From: DATMER01 sp036266195
GTDB lineage: Bacteria > Acidobacteriota > Thermoanaerobaculia > Multivoradales > UBA5704
Reading direction: 5' to 3'
NCBI GenBank assembly: GCA_036266195.1
Contig: DATANP010000282.1
Coordinates: 1 to 32,544, forward strand
DNA: 32,544 nt
This document shows, piece after piece, positions 32,312-32,544 of the stretch. The translations under genes and the position numbers were made by a program. A model generated the notes under the pieces. That model did no database searches. It was not told where the DNA came from and saw nothing but the letters and a program-made list of their open reading frames with translations. How positions within the stretch are numbered: position 1 is the first letter of the stretch; every line of letters starts with the position of its first letter.

Positions 32312-32492
32312 GCGCCTCCGCAGGAGGCGCAGGTGCGTAGCCTCGGGTTTCAACCCGAGGCGGGCGTTGGCGGCCTCGTCGCTCCGTGCACCTTGCCGTC
32401 GCCCCTGAAGGGGCTCGAACCGGAGATTCGGGCCTCCCAGCCCCGGGTTGAAAACCCGGGGCTACGCGCCTGCACCCCCCTCCGGAGGGTGC
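32312..32492. repeat. Cluster of hairpins, likely dispersed palindromic repeat
   Basis: At least five inverted repeats follow closely: 32312-32330 (8-bp stem), 32340-32361 (9-bp stem, GGGTTTCAACCC core), 32401-32414 (6-bp), 32439-32463 (11-bp stem, GGGTTGAAAACCC core) and 32478-32489 (12-bp palindrome). Outer arms 32329-32342 and 32460-32473 are also inverted copies (13 of 14). The pattern of two 'CCGGGTT(T/G)(C/A)AA' hairpins within outer arms suggests a mobile or REP-like intergenic element. No ORF is convincing. Confidence 0.7.
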
Positions 32493-32544
32493 TCCTATGC
32501 CAAAGTCAGCGCCTAGCTAGGGGAGGGCTCCCTCTCCCCCGGCA

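Noticed and set aside
32068..32340. 90-residue plus-strand ORF before the hairpin cluster
   Set aside because: Low-complexity Gly/Ala/Arg/Pro composition, overlaps the VWA leader, no ribosome site.

Overview
High-GC bacterial DNA, densely packed, with no tRNA, rRNA, CRISPR array or insertion sequence that I can see. The best taxonomic clue is a tandem pair of large secreted von Willebrand-type proteins (27763-32069). They have the layout of the 'VWFA-related Acidobacterial domain' family, so I infer an Acidobacteriota genome, perhaps a metagenomic contig. The class cannot be fixed from the sequence.

Layout. 1-1979 (minus): the 5' part of an unknown secreted protein, an M15-type peptidoglycan peptidase and a ferritin-like protein. 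2031-2467 (minus): a decayed TIR-like gene and a small helix-turn-helix ORF. 2548-5726 (plus): an AtuA / AtuA-like / enoyl-CoA hydratase / HAD-phosphatase operon for branched acyl-CoA or acyclic-terpene breakdown. 5723-10131: short housekeeping genes on alternating strands, often overlapping tail to tail: a cysteine-free rhodanese, YgfZ, an A-type Fe-S carrier, a beta-phosphoglucomutase-like HAD protein, a degenerate HD-family protein, DUF2203, thymidine kinase and a YciA-like thioesterase. 10185-11707: an ECF sigma factor and its RskA-type anti-sigma. 11739-15691: TreZ and a GH133-type debranching enzyme (alpha-glucan and trehalose metabolism), followed by a nested inverted repeat. 15833-19214 (minus): L,D-transpeptidase, M23 peptidase and a secreted PEGA-like protein, a cell-wall cluster. 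19314-20417: an AI-2E/PerM-family permease. 20401-22020 (minus): a Ycf45/SpoIIIAA-like ATPase with an R3H domain. 22534-24793: a DUF4097 'toastrack' protein, a broken LuxR-type response regulator and its sensor kinase. 24926-26500: a large solitary beta-ketoacyl synthase that seems to start at CTG. 26568-27752: an RlmI-like methyltransferase. 27763-32069: the VWA pair. The window ends in a cluster of hairpins.

Most interesting signals. (1) A perfectly phased 21-bp array of at least 13 hyphenated palindromes (22170-22442) between the divergent R3H-ATPase and DUF4097 genes; it looks like a multi-site operator or an iteron-like minisatellite. (2) A response regulator whose receiver-domain remnant is encoded on the strand opposite its own DNA-binding domain. 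(3) A CTG start behind a duplicated Shine-Dalgarno motif. (4) Pseudoenzymes that have lost their key residues (HD-domain protein, rhodanese, one VWA MIDAS). (5) A collapsed TIR-like gene.

Together the genes suggest a free-living heterotroph with glycogen/trehalose metabolism, acyl-CoA catabolism, active peptidoglycan remodelling and envelope sensing.
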